Source: Candidatus Venteria ishoeyi
GTDB taxonomy: Bacteria; Pseudomonadota; Gammaproteobacteria; Beggiatoales; Beggiatoaceae
Length of the DNA: 64,000 nucleotides
Direction of reading: 5' to 3'
Assembly: GCF_030378065.1 (NCBI RefSeq)
Contig: NZ_JAUCGJ010000003.1
Coordinates: 62,001 to 126,000, forward strand
In this document: positions 7,707 through 16,212 of the stretch, piece after piece
Layout of the letters: each line of letters opens with the position of its first letter
Numbering within the stretch: the stretch's first letter is position 1
Made by a program: the position numbers and the translations under genes
Notes under the pieces: generated by a model
Database searches by the model: none
What the model was told of the DNA's origin: nothing
The model's input: the letters and a program-made list of their open reading frames with translations, nothing else

Positions 7707-10700
7707 TTAAACCTGCTCATTCAAAGGCGGCAGACTTTCCACAATCCGCACGCTTTCCAGACTCACCCGCACGATACGTTTAACCAGATCGATAATATAA
7801 CGCGGGTCTTCCGACCAGTCATTAGGGTCATTTTTGATGCCGCTTTTTTTATCGATGGTGACCTGGTAGCGGTCTATGAGCCATTCCAATGCCGGTTTGC
7901 CGTTGACGATATAGTCATAAGCCTGCAAGGGAATATTACTTAAAATGACACGGCTGTTATAGATAAGCGTGGTTTTATCCTTTTCCTTGCCTTTTTTGGC
8001 AAACTGCATTTTCTGGACGCGGTAAAAACTGGTTTTATCTTCCAGCATATCCGCTGCACTTTCCTGCACCGGGTACGGGTCTATGCTTTCATAGTTGAGA
8101 TGCCAGTCGGCTAATTCCTGACCTGCCTTGCTGAATGCCCAAAAATCCTGGGCAAAGGGAATACGCGGCAGTTCTTTTTTGAGATTGGCGGCAAAACGGG
8201 TTTTGTATTCAGGGGAATGCATTAGCCCATAAACATAATAAAAAATGTCTTTTTTGCTGATGCTGGTGTCGGTATAGGTTTTTTGGAATTCAGCCAGAAT
8301 GCTGTCGGGGATGGCATCCTGTTTGACGTATTCATCAGCAATGCCAAACAGATCACCGCTACTTTCTATTTTTTCGTAGGTGTAGAGGGGGAAACCCTGA
8401 CCGCCAGAATGTTGCATATTTAAATCTGGTAATGTATCTACTATCAGTGCTGAAGAATCTTTTCCACCTGCCCCAATACCACTAACATAAATCACAAGAT
8501 TTTTTAATTCAGGCTTTGGGAAAATCCGAGGCATTTGATAACGTCTATCATTAAAATTTTTATCAAAATAAACCCATTGTTTGCAATAAGGGCGGTACAT
8601 ATCACATACGACTGATGATTTATTCAATGAATGGGTTATTTCTTTTCCTAAATTATTTTTTAAACTAACTGACCAGCTTATTTTAGTCGCATCGGTATTA
8701 ATGAATTTATCAACAGAAATACTCTTATTCTGCAAGGCTTTGTATTCAGCGACCTGTGCATTATAAAAATCAATCATTTGTTGCATATTATTTTCAAGTT
8801 GTTGCTTATTAAAATGATATGTCCAGGTATCACGACTTGTTGCAATCCCTCTTGAATAATCACTAAATATAACTTTTCCCGCTTTATCTTTTTTATCTCC
8901 CAATGATATGAATTTATCAAATGCAGGATCGCGCTGATTAATCCAGTCATGGGCAGCATTGGGCTTTAAGGTTTTCCAGTCAATCCCCTGTATGCTGTGA
9001 AAATCATCAATAATATTCAGCTTTTCTTTTTGACTGAGATAATCACCAATATCATGGTAAAACAGTTGGCAGTTTTTGCCTTTTCCTGGATTTTTGACCA
9101 ATAAAGTAATGGCAATAGGGGCGCGACTGCCTGAACCAAAAATTTTGCCACCTTCTTTGCGTGATGTTTCGCCTGATGTACGTTGATTACCCCGCAAGTT
9201 AAAACAATAAATGCTATTAAATTCATCGGTTAAAGACTGGCGCAAACCATCCATTGCGTTGCTGTCAATAAATGATCCATTGGTGACAAAGCAGACTATG
9301 CCTTTATCCGCAATCCGATCACTTGCCCAACGAATTGCCCGGATATAAGAATCATACAAACTATTTTTATTGGTGGCGCTGGAACAGGCAGCGTAAGTAT
9401 CCCGAATACCGCTATCCAAATTGGGATATTGGAGATTTTTATTATTGTCATTTTCGCTGGTTTGCTTTGCTGAATAGGGCGGATTGCCCACAATCACCTG
9501 TATCACTTGTTTATTTTGCTGTTTGGCGCGGTCGCTGTTGGCTGGCAGCATGGCATCAACCCAGCCCTGCATATCACCCCGGCCTTCCGTCATCTGGAAG
9601 GTGTCGGTTAAGACGATGCCGTTAAACGGCTGGTAATCTCCCCCCGCCACGCCATGATAAGCCGCTTCAATATTTACCGCCGCAATGTAATAAGCCAGCA
9701 ATACCAGTTCATTGGCATGGAGTTCTTGCTGATATTTGCGCTGTAAATCTTCAGGTTTGATTAAGCCGCTTTGCAGCAGACGCACCATAAACGTGCCCGT
9801 ACCAGTGAAGGGGTCGAGAATATGTACGCCTTCATCACTTAACCCCTTGCCAAACTCTTGCTGTAAGGCAGCATCGGTGCTGTGAATAATGAAATCCACC
9901 ACTTCAGTGGGGGTGTAAACAATGCCCAGACGTTCCGCCATGCGCGGGAAGGCAGCGCGAAAAAACTTATCATACAGTTCAACAATGATTTTTTGTTTGC
10001 CAGTGGCGTTGTCAATGCCTTTTGCGCGCATTTTGACGCTGGCATAAAATCTTTCCAGGGTGGCGGTTTCCTTGCGTAAAGATTGTTCGTGCAGCACGTC
10101 CAGCATGGCTTGCATGGCCTGGGATACGGGGTTGTGTTGGGTAAAGTCGTAATCTTCAAACAGGGCATCAAATACGGGTTGGGTAATCAGGTGTTGTGCC
10201 AGCATTTCTATGGCATCATCGGTGCTGATGGCGGGGTTCAGATTGTTTCGCAGACCTTGCAAGAAGGTATCAAAAGTGGCTTTGTGTTGGGGCAGGCTTT
10301 CCAGTAAGGCTTTAATGCGGCTGATGTGGCGTTCGGCAATGGCGGCAATATCCTTTGCCCAGTCTTCCCAATAACGGCGCTGTCCACATTTTTGCACGAT
10401 TTTGGCATAGATGGCATCGCGCCATTCGTCAATATGGGGAAAGTTCAGCACACCTTGCTGGCCTGTATCATTGCTTTTATTTGTATCGTTTTCTGATGGT
10501 GTGCCGCCGTCATCATCAGCATCCCCACCCGTTACGCCAATCACCTGGATATTATCAGGTTTGCTTTGGTTCAGTTCCAGTTTATTAACCGTGGCATTAA
10601 AGCGGTCATCATGGGCGCGTAAGGCTTGCAGCACCTGCCACACGACTTTGTATTTTTTATTGTCTCTTAAGGCTTCTTCCGGCGTTAAGTCTGCGGGTAT

Positions 10701-12554
10701 GCCAATGGGCAGAATAATATAACCGTATTGTTTGCCATCGGCTTTACGCATCACCCGGCCTACAGATTGCACCACGTCCACAACTGAATTGCGCGGGGTC
10801 AGGAACATAACGGCATCCAGCGCGGGTACGTCTACCCCTTCCGATAAACAACGGGCATTAGAGAGTATACGGCAGGTATTGCCTTGTGATTCCGCTTTAA
10901 GCCAGTCCAGGCGTTGATTACGCGCCAGGGCGTTAAAGGTGCCGTCTACGTGGTCAACTTCGCAGTGTAACAAGTTATCATTGTCTTCATGGGTCTGGTG
11001 GTATTCGCTGACTATATCGGCAAACTGGCTGGTAATTTGTTTGGATGCCTTGATATTTTGACAAAAAGCCACGGCGCGGCGCATGGGGCTGTTATCCCCT
11101 GCCAGCACGTTACCGTCCAGGTCACGCGCCATGCGTTTGGATAAGCCGTTCCAGCAGCCGGTGATTTTAACCGCGTCTTCCAGGTTTAATTGGTTATCGT
11201 CATCCGCCAGTTGCGTTTGAAAAGTTTTGCTGACATATTTTTCATCAACTGCCAGTACCATGACCTTGTAATCCGATAATAAGTTGCTGCTGACCGCTTC
11301 AGAGAAGCCTAAACGGTGGAACTCTTTACCATACAGGCTTTCATCATCCATAGAACACAGGCTGGCATTATTTTCCTGGGCTTTGCTTTTGGCGCTGTCA
11401 TCATACAGGCGCGGGGTTGCCGTCATATACAGGCGTTTTTTGCCCCGGACATAGTTTTCATCGTGAATGCGCACGAATTTGGATTCTTCTTTATCCGCCA
11501 GGGTTGCGCCTGTGGTGCGGTGGGCTTCATCGCAGATAATCAAATCAAATTCAGGGGTGTCGTATTGTTGCTGGGATTCAGCAATCACCTGGATGGATTG
11601 GTAGGTTGAAAACACAACATTTAACTGGCGTTTGCCTGCCTGTTTTATGTGGCTTGCCAGTTTTTCCGGGTCGGTGGTGGCTGGTAAGGCTAAATCATGG
11701 GTTTTAATATCTTCCTGGGTTTTACCGACTTTGGTATCAGAACACACGGTAAAGTTATGCAGGCTTAACTGGCATTCCGCTGACCATTCACGCAGGGTTT
11801 GCGATAACAGGGAAATGGACGGCACCAGAAACAAAACAAAGCCGTGATCCCCTGTACTTTTTGCCATTTCTTCGGCAATTTTTAATGAAGTAAAGGTTTT
11901 TCCCGTGCCACAAGCCATAATCAGCTTACCCCGGTCGGCCTGTTCAAAACCCGCCACCGTATTATCAACTGCTTTATGCAGGACTTCATTTTGTTTGCTG
12001 AAACCTGCTATCACCTTTTCCAGTGCACTTTGCTGGTGGGGGCGTAATTGTTTTTTGGGCTTTAAGCTCAGGTGACCAGGCTTTTCCCAGATAAACTGTT
12101 CCCAGTCTATAGGGCTTTGGGCTAAATCCTGAACGCGCAGGCGATTTACGGCAATTTGCTGGTTTTCCAGTGCTTTTTCTGCATTTTTGCCCCATTTATC
12201 TGTGGTGGAAACAATCAAACGGCTGCTGAACGGGGCTTTGCCGGATGCAGTAAAAAAGGAGTCTATATCTGATTTTTGCAGGCTGTGCGCAGGATCGTAA
12301 AACTTGCACTGGATGGCGCAATATTCCCCGGTATCCCGTTCCTGTGCCACTAAATCTATGCCGGTATCTCCCCCATCGCGTCCAGGCCAATCTGACCATA
12401 GCCAGACATCGCTGTATTTTTCCTGATACAGCGGATCGGTTTTTAAGTAGGCCAGCATTAAACGCTCGAATTTATCCCCCTGGTTGCGGGTGGATGTGGC
12501 TGTTTGCCGGTAGTCTTCCAGAACGTTGTGAATTGTGGTCATTTTGCGTGGCAT
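7707..12554 (-). CDS. Type ISP single-polypeptide restriction-modification enzyme (LlaGI-like)
   Basis: This 1615-residue protein combines restriction and modification in one chain. An Mrr-like PD-(D/E)xK nuclease is at the N terminus (GIDLVA with Asp near 67, then IQCKFY with Lys 84). A superfamily 2 helicase/translocase follows, with Walker A ACGTGKTF near 213-222 and IICDEAH near 337. After a coupler comes a gamma-type N6-adenine methylase with DPFTGTGTF near 908 and NPPY near 1023, then a C-terminal target-recognition region. Known Type ISP enzymes (LlaGI, LlaBIII) have the same order and are about 1580 residues long. All catalytic motifs look intact. Starts at 12554 or 12542 are possible, and neither has a strong ribosome binding site. 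Confidence 0.9.
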   Translation of the reverse strand: MPRKMTTIHNVLEDYRQTATSTRNQGDKFERLMLAYLKTDPLYQEKYSDVWLWSDWPGRDGGDTGIDLVAQERDTGEYCAIQCKFYDPAHSLQKSDIDSFFTASGKAPFSSRLIVSTTDKWGKNAEKALENQQIAVNRLRVQDLAQSPIDWEQFIWEKPGHLSLKPKKQLRPHQQSALEKVIAGFSKQNEVLHKAVDNTVAGFEQADRGKLIMACGTGKTFTSLKIAEEMAKSTGDHGFVLFLVPSISLLSQTLREWSAECQLSLHNFTVCSDTKVGKTQEDIKTHDLALPATTDPEKLASHIKQAGKRQLNVVFSTYQSIQVIAESQQQYDTPEFDLIICDEAHRTTGATLADKEESKFVRIHDENYVRGKKRLYMTATPRLYDDSAKSKAQENNASLCSMDDESLYGKEFHRLGFSEAVSSNLLSDYKVMVLAVDEKYVSKTFQTQLADDDNQLNLEDAVKITGCWNGLSKRMARDLDGNVLAGDNSPMRRAVAFCQNIKASKQITSQFADIVSEYHQTHEDNDNLLHCEVDHVDGTFNALARNQRLDWLKAESQGNTCRILSNARCLSEGVDVPALDAVMFLTPRNSVVDVVQSVGRVMRKADGKQYGYIILPIGIPADLTPEEALRDNKKYKVVWQVLQALRAHDDRFNATVNKLELNQSKPDNIQVIGVTGGDADDDGGTPSENDTNKSNDTGQQGVLNFPHIDEWRDAIYAKIVQKCGQRRYWEDWAKDIAAIAERHISRIKALLESLPQHKATFDTFLQGLRNNLNPAISTDDAIEMLAQHLITQPVFDALFEDYDFTQHNPVSQAMQAMLDVLHEQSLRKETATLERFYASVKMRAKGIDNATGKQKIIVELYDKFFRAAFPRMAERLGIVYTPTEVVDFIIHSTDAALQQEFGKGLSDEGVHILDPFTGTGTFMVRLLQSGLIKPEDLQRKYQQELHANELVLLAYYIAAVNIEAAYHGVAGGDYQPFNGIVLTDTFQMTEGRGDMQGWVDAMLPANSDRAKQQNKQVIQVIVGNPPYSAKQTSENDNNKNLQYPNLDSGIRDTYAACSSATNKNSLYDSYIRAIRWASDRIADKGIVCFVTNGSFIDSNAMDGLRQSLTDEFNSIYCFNLRGNQRTSGETSRKEGGKIFGSGSRAPIAITLLVKNPGKGKNCQLFYHDIGDYLSQKEKLNIIDDFHSIQGIDWKTLKPNAAHDWINQRDPAFDKFISLGDKKDKAGKVIFSDYSRGIATSRDTWTYHFNKQQLENNMQQMIDFYNAQVAEYKALQNKSISVDKFINTDATKISWSVSLKNNLGKEITHSLNKSSVVCDMYRPYCKQWVYFDKNFNDRRYQMPRIFPKPELKNLVIYVSGIGAGGKDSSALIVDTLPDLNMQHSGGQGFPLYTYEKIESSGDLFGIADEYVKQDAIPDSILAEFQKTYTDTSISKKDIFYYVYGLMHSPEYKTRFAANLKKELPRIPFAQDFWAFSKAGQELADWHLNYESIDPYPVQESAADMLEDKTSFYRVQKMQFAKKGKEKDKTTLIYNSRVILSNIPLQAYDYIVNGKPALEWLIDRYQVTIDKKSGIKNDPNDWSEDPRYIIDLVKRIVRVSLESVRIVESLPPLNEQV

Positions 12555-12589
12555 TCCGTTGATAGGGGGCTGACAATGTAAAAAATTAT

Positions 12590-12847
12590 TTATTTGTTTG
12601 TAGAAACAGGTTTGTTTTTCAGTATCTCAATACCTGCACTTATTACCGCTTCAATCGCTTTTTGCATATTTGGTTTGCCTGCTCCGCGTCCGCTGACATT
12701 TACCCAGCCTCTATCTTTGGCGATAGCCTCAAGCTGTTTTATATCGTCTTGCGCAAGCCAGCAATTAAATTGCTTCTTGTTATCCGCGTCTTTGCGCTCC
12801 CGATAACGCGCATGGCGTTCTTTGCCTGTTGCTGCTGTCTTTTTCAT
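12590..12847 (-). CDS. Small DNA-binding-like protein upstream of the R-M operon
   Basis: An 85-residue basic protein (KERHARYRERK, then DDIKQLEAIAKDRGW, then AGKPNMQKAIEAVISAGIEIL). I chose the ATG at 12847; a longer frame reaches 12865. The protein is a paralogue of the divergent gene at 12952: both share an xLxxDIKxLExxAKxRGW helix and a GRxAGxxNxQxAI segment. The fold could be ribbon-helix-helix-like, and the position suggests a regulator of the restriction operon. A 12-bp box matching those in the divergent promoter overlaps its last codons, just before the Type ISP gene. Function inferred, not recognised. Confidence 0.6.
   Translation of the reverse strand: MKKTAATGKERHARYRERKDADNKKQFNCWLAQDDIKQLEAIAKDRGWVNVSGRGAGKPNMQKAIEAVISAGIEILKNKPVSTNK
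12596..12607 (+). promoter_or_regulatory. Operator-like box before the Type ISP gene
   Basis: GTTTGTAGAAAC at this position is identical to the box at 12899-12910. It lies 42 bp upstream of the Type ISP start codon at 12554 and overlaps the 3' end of the small regulator-like gene. This placement would allow the same protein to control the divergent promoters and the restriction gene. Confidence 0.5.
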
Positions 12848-12872
12848 CCGCACATTATCCAACATTCAGTCT

Positions 12873-12939
12873 GTTTATAGAAATATTTAATTGAAACTGT
12901 TTGTAGAAACGACTATTATTTAATTTTGTTTCTATAAAC
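12873..12939. promoter_or_regulatory. Divergent operator region with three 12-bp boxes
   Basis: Three related 12-mers lie between the divergent small genes: GTTTATAGAAAT (12873-12884), GTTTGTAGAAAC (12899-12910) and GTTTCTATAAAC (12928-12939). The last is the reverse complement of GTTTATAGAAAC. Each box is nearly symmetrical. This is the pattern expected for operators of a small dimeric repressor, most simply one of the two flanking gene products. Confidence 0.6.
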
Positions 12940-12951
12940 GAGGTATTTCAC

Positions 12952-13176
12952 ATGGCAACAGAACGAAAAATTCTGAATGCTCGACACCGCGCCAAACGCA
13001 GCACAGATCACACCTTAAAAAATGTTTGGATACCAAGCGTAGATATTAAGCGACTGGAAAAGCTTGCAAAAAAACGGGGCTGGCTGGCAGCAACCGGGCG
13101 CAATGCCGGACAAGTTAATTTCCAGCAGGCAATTAATGAAGTTTTGAAGGCTGGTTTATCAGCTTTGAAGGCATAA
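12952..13176 (+). CDS. Small DNA-binding-like protein, paralogue of the divergent gene
   Basis: A 74-residue basic protein (ILNARHRAKRS, then VDIKRLEKLAKKRGW, then NAGQVNFQQAINEVLKAG). It aligns over most of its length with the minus-strand protein encoded at 12590-12847. AGG lies upstream of ATG 12952, directly after the third operator-like box. It may be a regulator or antagonist of its neighbour. The family is not recognised. Confidence 0.65.
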   Translation: MATERKILNARHRAKRSTDHTLKNVWIPSVDIKRLEKLAKKRGWLAATGRNAGQVNFQQAINEVLKAGLSALKA

Positions 13177-13216
13177 AAAAACGGCGCTGTCATCCGACCA
13201 AAGACCGACAGCACCG
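13175..13216 (-). terminator. Minus-strand terminator between island genes
   Basis: CGGCGCTGTC (13182-13191) pairs with GACAGCACCG (13207-13216), with one G-T pair on the minus strand. On that strand the hairpin is followed by T7. It has the same layout (stop codon, A7, hairpin) as the structure at 2035-2069. It could stop antisense transcription or act as an RNA leader for the gene at 13248. Confidence 0.45.
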
Positions 13217-13247
13217 CATCACTCAAACCCAAGAAAGGTATAGAGCA

Positions 13248-13496
13248 ATGAATAGTATAACAAAAAACAGGCAGGCTATTAAGCAGGCAAATAAATGGCG
13301 CACAGACTACAACCGGCACGGGCATGGCGGTGTTGTTGTGGTATTTAATGGTGTTGTGAATGGCTGGGTAAATAAGTTACGTAACCCTGAACAATGGCAG
13401 CCAGGCTGCATTGCTGTGGATGAACAGCAAGATACCTGGATTGCTTGTGGTGGTAATGCCCAAAGTGGTGCAGAACGCTGGGAGGCTGTGCAATGA
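13248..13496 (+). CDS. Hypothetical protein
   Basis: An 82-residue protein with a basic N terminus (KNRQAIKQANKWR) and a beta-rich remainder (GGVVVVFNGVVNGWV, WIACGGNAQ). GAAAGG precedes ATG 13248. Its stop overlaps the start of the membrane protein gene at 13493 by 4 bp, so the two are coupled. No family is recognised. Confidence 0.6.
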   Translation: MNSITKNRQAIKQANKWRTDYNRHGHGGVVVVFNGVVNGWVNKLRNPEQWQPGCIAVDEQQDTWIACGGNAQSGAERWEAVQ

Positions 13497-15043
13497 ATAC
13501 CATTTACGCATGGTTTTATCAGGCAATGCCGTTTATTTTAGCCGGTCTGTTTATATTGGGGCTTTATGCCTTCATGCGCACCAGAAAGCCGGGTAATGAA
13601 GCCATGCCCAGCAGCGTGGTAACTTTAACTGGTGTGGCTGGCGCATTGGCGGCGCTGGTCAGTATGGCGTTTTCCTATTCCTTTGCTGTCAGCCTGGGCG
13701 ACTCACTGTTTATGAAGCTGGCAATGGTGTTTCTATTCTTTTCCTGGCAGATAGCAGAATTTACAGCAGCCTTTTGGTTTGGGCATAGTCTCAATTCATT
13801 GAGCGTGTCAAAAACCATCATTGCTATGATCCTGTTTTTGGGTGGCGTGACTATCAACTGGACGGCGGGACAATCTTTTCTATCAGGGCGCATAGATGAT
13901 ATTGAATCTGAAAGATTACGCCAGAGTGATGCTTACCAATCAGCACAGGTGCAACGCCAAAATGCGCAGAATAAAGCCGCAAGTCTGGCAATTTCCCCAG
14001 CACAATATCAGGATGCAGCAACAGCAGTGCAGGCACTTGAATCAGACTTAAACCAATACAAAAACAGTCAGGCTAAAAACTCAGGCGGTGCCAGCGTGGG
14101 AACTGTCCAGGCAGTGGTTGCCCGGTATGGTTGCAATGGGTATTACAGTAAATACTGTGTCGAGCAAGAGCGCATAAAATCGGAAATGATCCAGCACCAG
14201 AAAACAATCCAGCAGTGGCAAGCGTACCAAGCGGCACAAAGTCACGCGCAGGGATTGGCAGCGCAACCACTACCCAGCGGCGCGACGGATGCAACCTTGC
14301 CTGGCATCAGAAACTTATCAGAAACGCTGGGGATTCCAGTTGCTACTGTGAAGGCATATTTCAACTCATTACTGGGCGCGGCTTGTGAGGTGGCGGCATT
14401 AGCCATGCTTTGGTTATTTGGCGGTTTTGTGGCGCAGATTCGCCAAGATGAAGGCCAGCAGATGCCACCGGCAACAGTCACTAGGCCGGGTGATCCTATT
14501 CCAGCCATGAGCAGTGGTGGCAGAATCAACACAGACGGGCTAATAGAAGGCCATGCCGGGGAATGTGTATTAAACGCCATGGCAACAAGCTGGCTGGATG
14601 TTAATTATCCTGACTGGTTGGATAACTTAAACCTGGGCGCATTAGCCTTGCCCGTAGTCAATGACTATAAGCCAATGCCTAAAGGCAATGACTCCAGTTC
14701 AATGCCTAATAAGCCAATGACTAAAGGCAATGAGTTAAGCCAAGCCGATGCTGAATTGATAGAAGATTATTTCCCAGGGATACTGGACAATTTAAGAAAG
14801 CAAGGCGGGGAAGCTGCAATACCTGGCTTTATTGAAGTTGCCAGACAAAAGAAAGCAGAAGGCAAGCCCATATCGGCACAAGGCTATGATTCTAAAGATA
14901 AGCGTACAGTAGGCGGTACTTATAACTGTGAGTCATGTGGTGATGAATTCAAGGCAAAAACAACCTGGCACCGTTTCTGTGCAGCGTGTGGCGCTGAACG
15001 TAAAAAAGGCGTTTTAAGAGCAAAGGCAAAAGGGAATAAATAA
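13493..15043 (+). CDS. Membrane protein with coiled coil and C-terminal zinc ribbon
   Basis: A 516-residue protein of unknown function. Three to four membrane helices occupy about residues 10-130 (for example MPFILAGLFILGLYAF and AMILFLGGVTIN). A Gln/Ala-rich helical region with a Cys pair follows (YGCNGYYSKYCVEQ). One more membrane helix lies near 290-315 (ACEVAALAMLWLFGG). The C-terminal third is soluble, contains short PMPKGN/PMTKGN repeats, and ends in a zinc ribbon (CESCGDEF, then CAACG). The architecture recalls phage or plasmid membrane proteins with DNA-contacting tails, but no family can be named. A terminator follows directly. Confidence 0.7.
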   Translation: MNTIYAWFYQAMPFILAGLFILGLYAFMRTRKPGNEAMPSSVVTLTGVAGALAALVSMAFSYSFAVSLGDSLFMKLAMVFLFFSWQIAEFTAAFWFGHSLNSLSVSKTIIAMILFLGGVTINWTAGQSFLSGRIDDIESERLRQSDAYQSAQVQRQNAQNKAASLAISPAQYQDAATAVQALESDLNQYKNSQAKNSGGASVGTVQAVVARYGCNGYYSKYCVEQERIKSEMIQHQKTIQQWQAYQAAQSHAQGLAAQPLPSGATDATLPGIRNLSETLGIPVATVKAYFNSLLGAACEVAALAMLWLFGGFVAQIRQDEGQQMPPATVTRPGDPIPAMSSGGRINTDGLIEGHAGECVLNAMATSWLDVNYPDWLDNLNLGALALPVVNDYKPMPKGNDSSSMPNKPMTKGNELSQADAELIEDYFPGILDNLRKQGGEAAIPGFIEVARQKKAEGKPISAQGYDSKDKRTVGGTYNCESCGDEFKAKTTWHRFCAACGAERKKGVLRAKAKGNK

Positions 15044-15047
15044 AAGC

Positions 15048-15075
15048 AAACCGCCTGTAATCGTGGGCGGTTTTT
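15048..15075 (+). terminator. Intrinsic terminator after the membrane protein gene
   Basis: AAACCGCC (15048-15055) pairs with GGCGGTTT (15066-15073) and is followed by a T tract. It ends the 13248-15043 transcription unit near the right end of the island. Confidence 0.85.
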
Positions 15076-15089
15076 CAAGGTGAAATATC

Positions 15090-15323
15090 ATGTATAAAAA
15101 AACACAATCTCAAGCTTCACAAAAAAAATTGATGGTATTTATGCTGGTACTTTATTTATTTGAAATAACTTTATACTTTGTAAACAGTGCATTACCGTTG
15201 CTTTTCGGATTCGTTCACCCGCTCCACAATCTCATTTCAGAACGTTTCATAATATCCCACAAGCAAAGCAATAAAAGGGATTCCCGCCTTTCTGTTGTTT
15301 CACTCGACTATCAAGGATTTTAA
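15090..15323 (+). CDS. Small membrane peptide running through the right attachment repeat
   Basis: A 77-residue open frame with AAGGTGA well placed before ATG 15090. It has a hydrophobic helix (MVFMLVLYLFEITLYFV) followed by a tail encoded by the attachment repeat and the first bases of the insertion sequence. The tail is therefore produced by the junction and would differ in the excised circle. It could be a real island gene with a junction-dependent C terminus, or a chance frame. Confidence 0.35.
   Translation: MYKKTQSQASQKKLMVFMLVLYLFEITLYFVNSALPLLFGFVHPLHNLISERFIISHKQSNKRDSRLSVVSLDYQGF
15212..15302 (+). repeat. attR-type 91-bp direct repeat
   Basis: Exact copy of 187-277, including the last 11 bases of the tRNA-Gly acceptor and T arm plus CCA. 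It marks the right end of the island. The identity stops where the adjacent insertion sequence begins, so the original repeat may have been longer. Confidence 0.9.
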
Positions 15324-16187
15324 ATTTGACAATTTTCAGTAAATGAGCATCTAATTTATAGATAGTCCTGCCTGATTCAGGAGAAAACAGATGCTCTTTA
15401 CCAAACCACTACCCTTCATCAGCAAATTTATTAGGGTGAACTGGCTGGCGATGATACGGATAAAAAACATGCTAAAGTTACCACGCGGATCTACAAAGCA
15501 TACAAAATTTTTGATAAGAAGACAGGTGGATACTTCAATGGTTAAACGGTTGTTTTGCTGTACTTGATCACACCTAAAATAAGTTTGCCGGTAGGATTTC
15601 GGTTTTATGAGCCAGACCCGGTGATGAGGCAGTGGAAGAAGAATGATGAAAAGCTGAAAAAGCAGGGTATCAAAAAATCTGAGCGACCAGTGGAACCTGC
15701 AAAAAATCCAAAATATCCGAGCAAGCTGGCTTTGATGCTGGAATTACTGGAAGAATTCAAGTTTTACCATCTGCATATCCGCGTTAAAGCAATCCTGGGT
15801 GATGCGCTGTATGGAAGTGCTTGGTTTATGAATCAGGCAACGAAGGTTTTTACTGATACACAAACTATCAGTCAATTACAAAAGTCACAAATTGTCCAAT
15901 ATCGCAATCGGGAAATGTCGGTAGCTCAATATTTTGGTAAATACCACGGATACGTGGCAAAGAAGTGAAAGTTATGATTGGTAGTGCGCGATTACATGTT
16001 TCAGAAATTGGATGAAATCATCGCAGTTGCCAAAAGGCTTTTTCCGCTCAGGGATTCCTCAAAACATATGAATGATAGAGACTTGGGTAGGCTTGAGCCA
16101 ACGCCATCGTTGGTATATAGGGCGAAAGATTGTATGTCTTAAGCATAAATTTTGTTTTTGTCAAAAATAAAAACTTGAGAGTCGAGT
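15302..16187 (+). mobile_element. Decayed DDE insertion sequence (886 bp)
   Basis: Imperfect terminal inverted repeats of about 28 bp bound the element: left 15302-15330, beginning ACTCGACT, and right 16160-16187, ending AGTCGAGT. Inside are pieces of a transposase with deletions, a stop and frameshifts. The left end touches the right attachment repeat. No clear target duplication is visible. Confidence 0.8.
15391..16056 (+). pseudogene. Broken IS4-like DDE transposase
   Basis: A start with GGAG upstream (ATG 15391) encodes a short N terminus (MLFTKPLPFISKFI) that breaks off. The message then resumes in other frames: GELAGDDTDKKHAKVTTR, then a long piece from 15555 to 15968 containing ILGDALYGSAWF, which fits the second catalytic Asp region of DDE transposases. 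A further frame change near 15950 continues as RGKEVKVMIGSARL. Internal deletion, a stop near 15545 and the frameshift make it inactive. The IS4-type assignment is by general resemblance. Confidence 0.75.
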
Positions 16188-16212
16188 AATACCTAAAATT
16201 TGATCGGTCTTT

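Larger units (their letters stand above)
187..15302. mobile_element. Integrative genomic island in tRNA-Gly(CCC), about 15.1 kb
   Basis: The element is bounded by exact 91-bp repeats. It encodes a tyrosine integrase next to the tRNA, an AlpA-like regulator, a Toprim/DUF927 replication protein, small accessory proteins, a Type ISP restriction-modification enzyme with a Fic protein, and a membrane/zinc-ribbon protein. No capsid, terminase, relaxase or conjugation genes are visible, so it looks like a satellite or P4-like island that would need a helper for horizontal movement. The main cargo appears to be defence. Confidence 0.88.

Noticed and set aside
7586-7943. Plus-strand open frames over the fic/Type ISP junction
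   Set aside because: Antisense shadows of two strongly supported genes.
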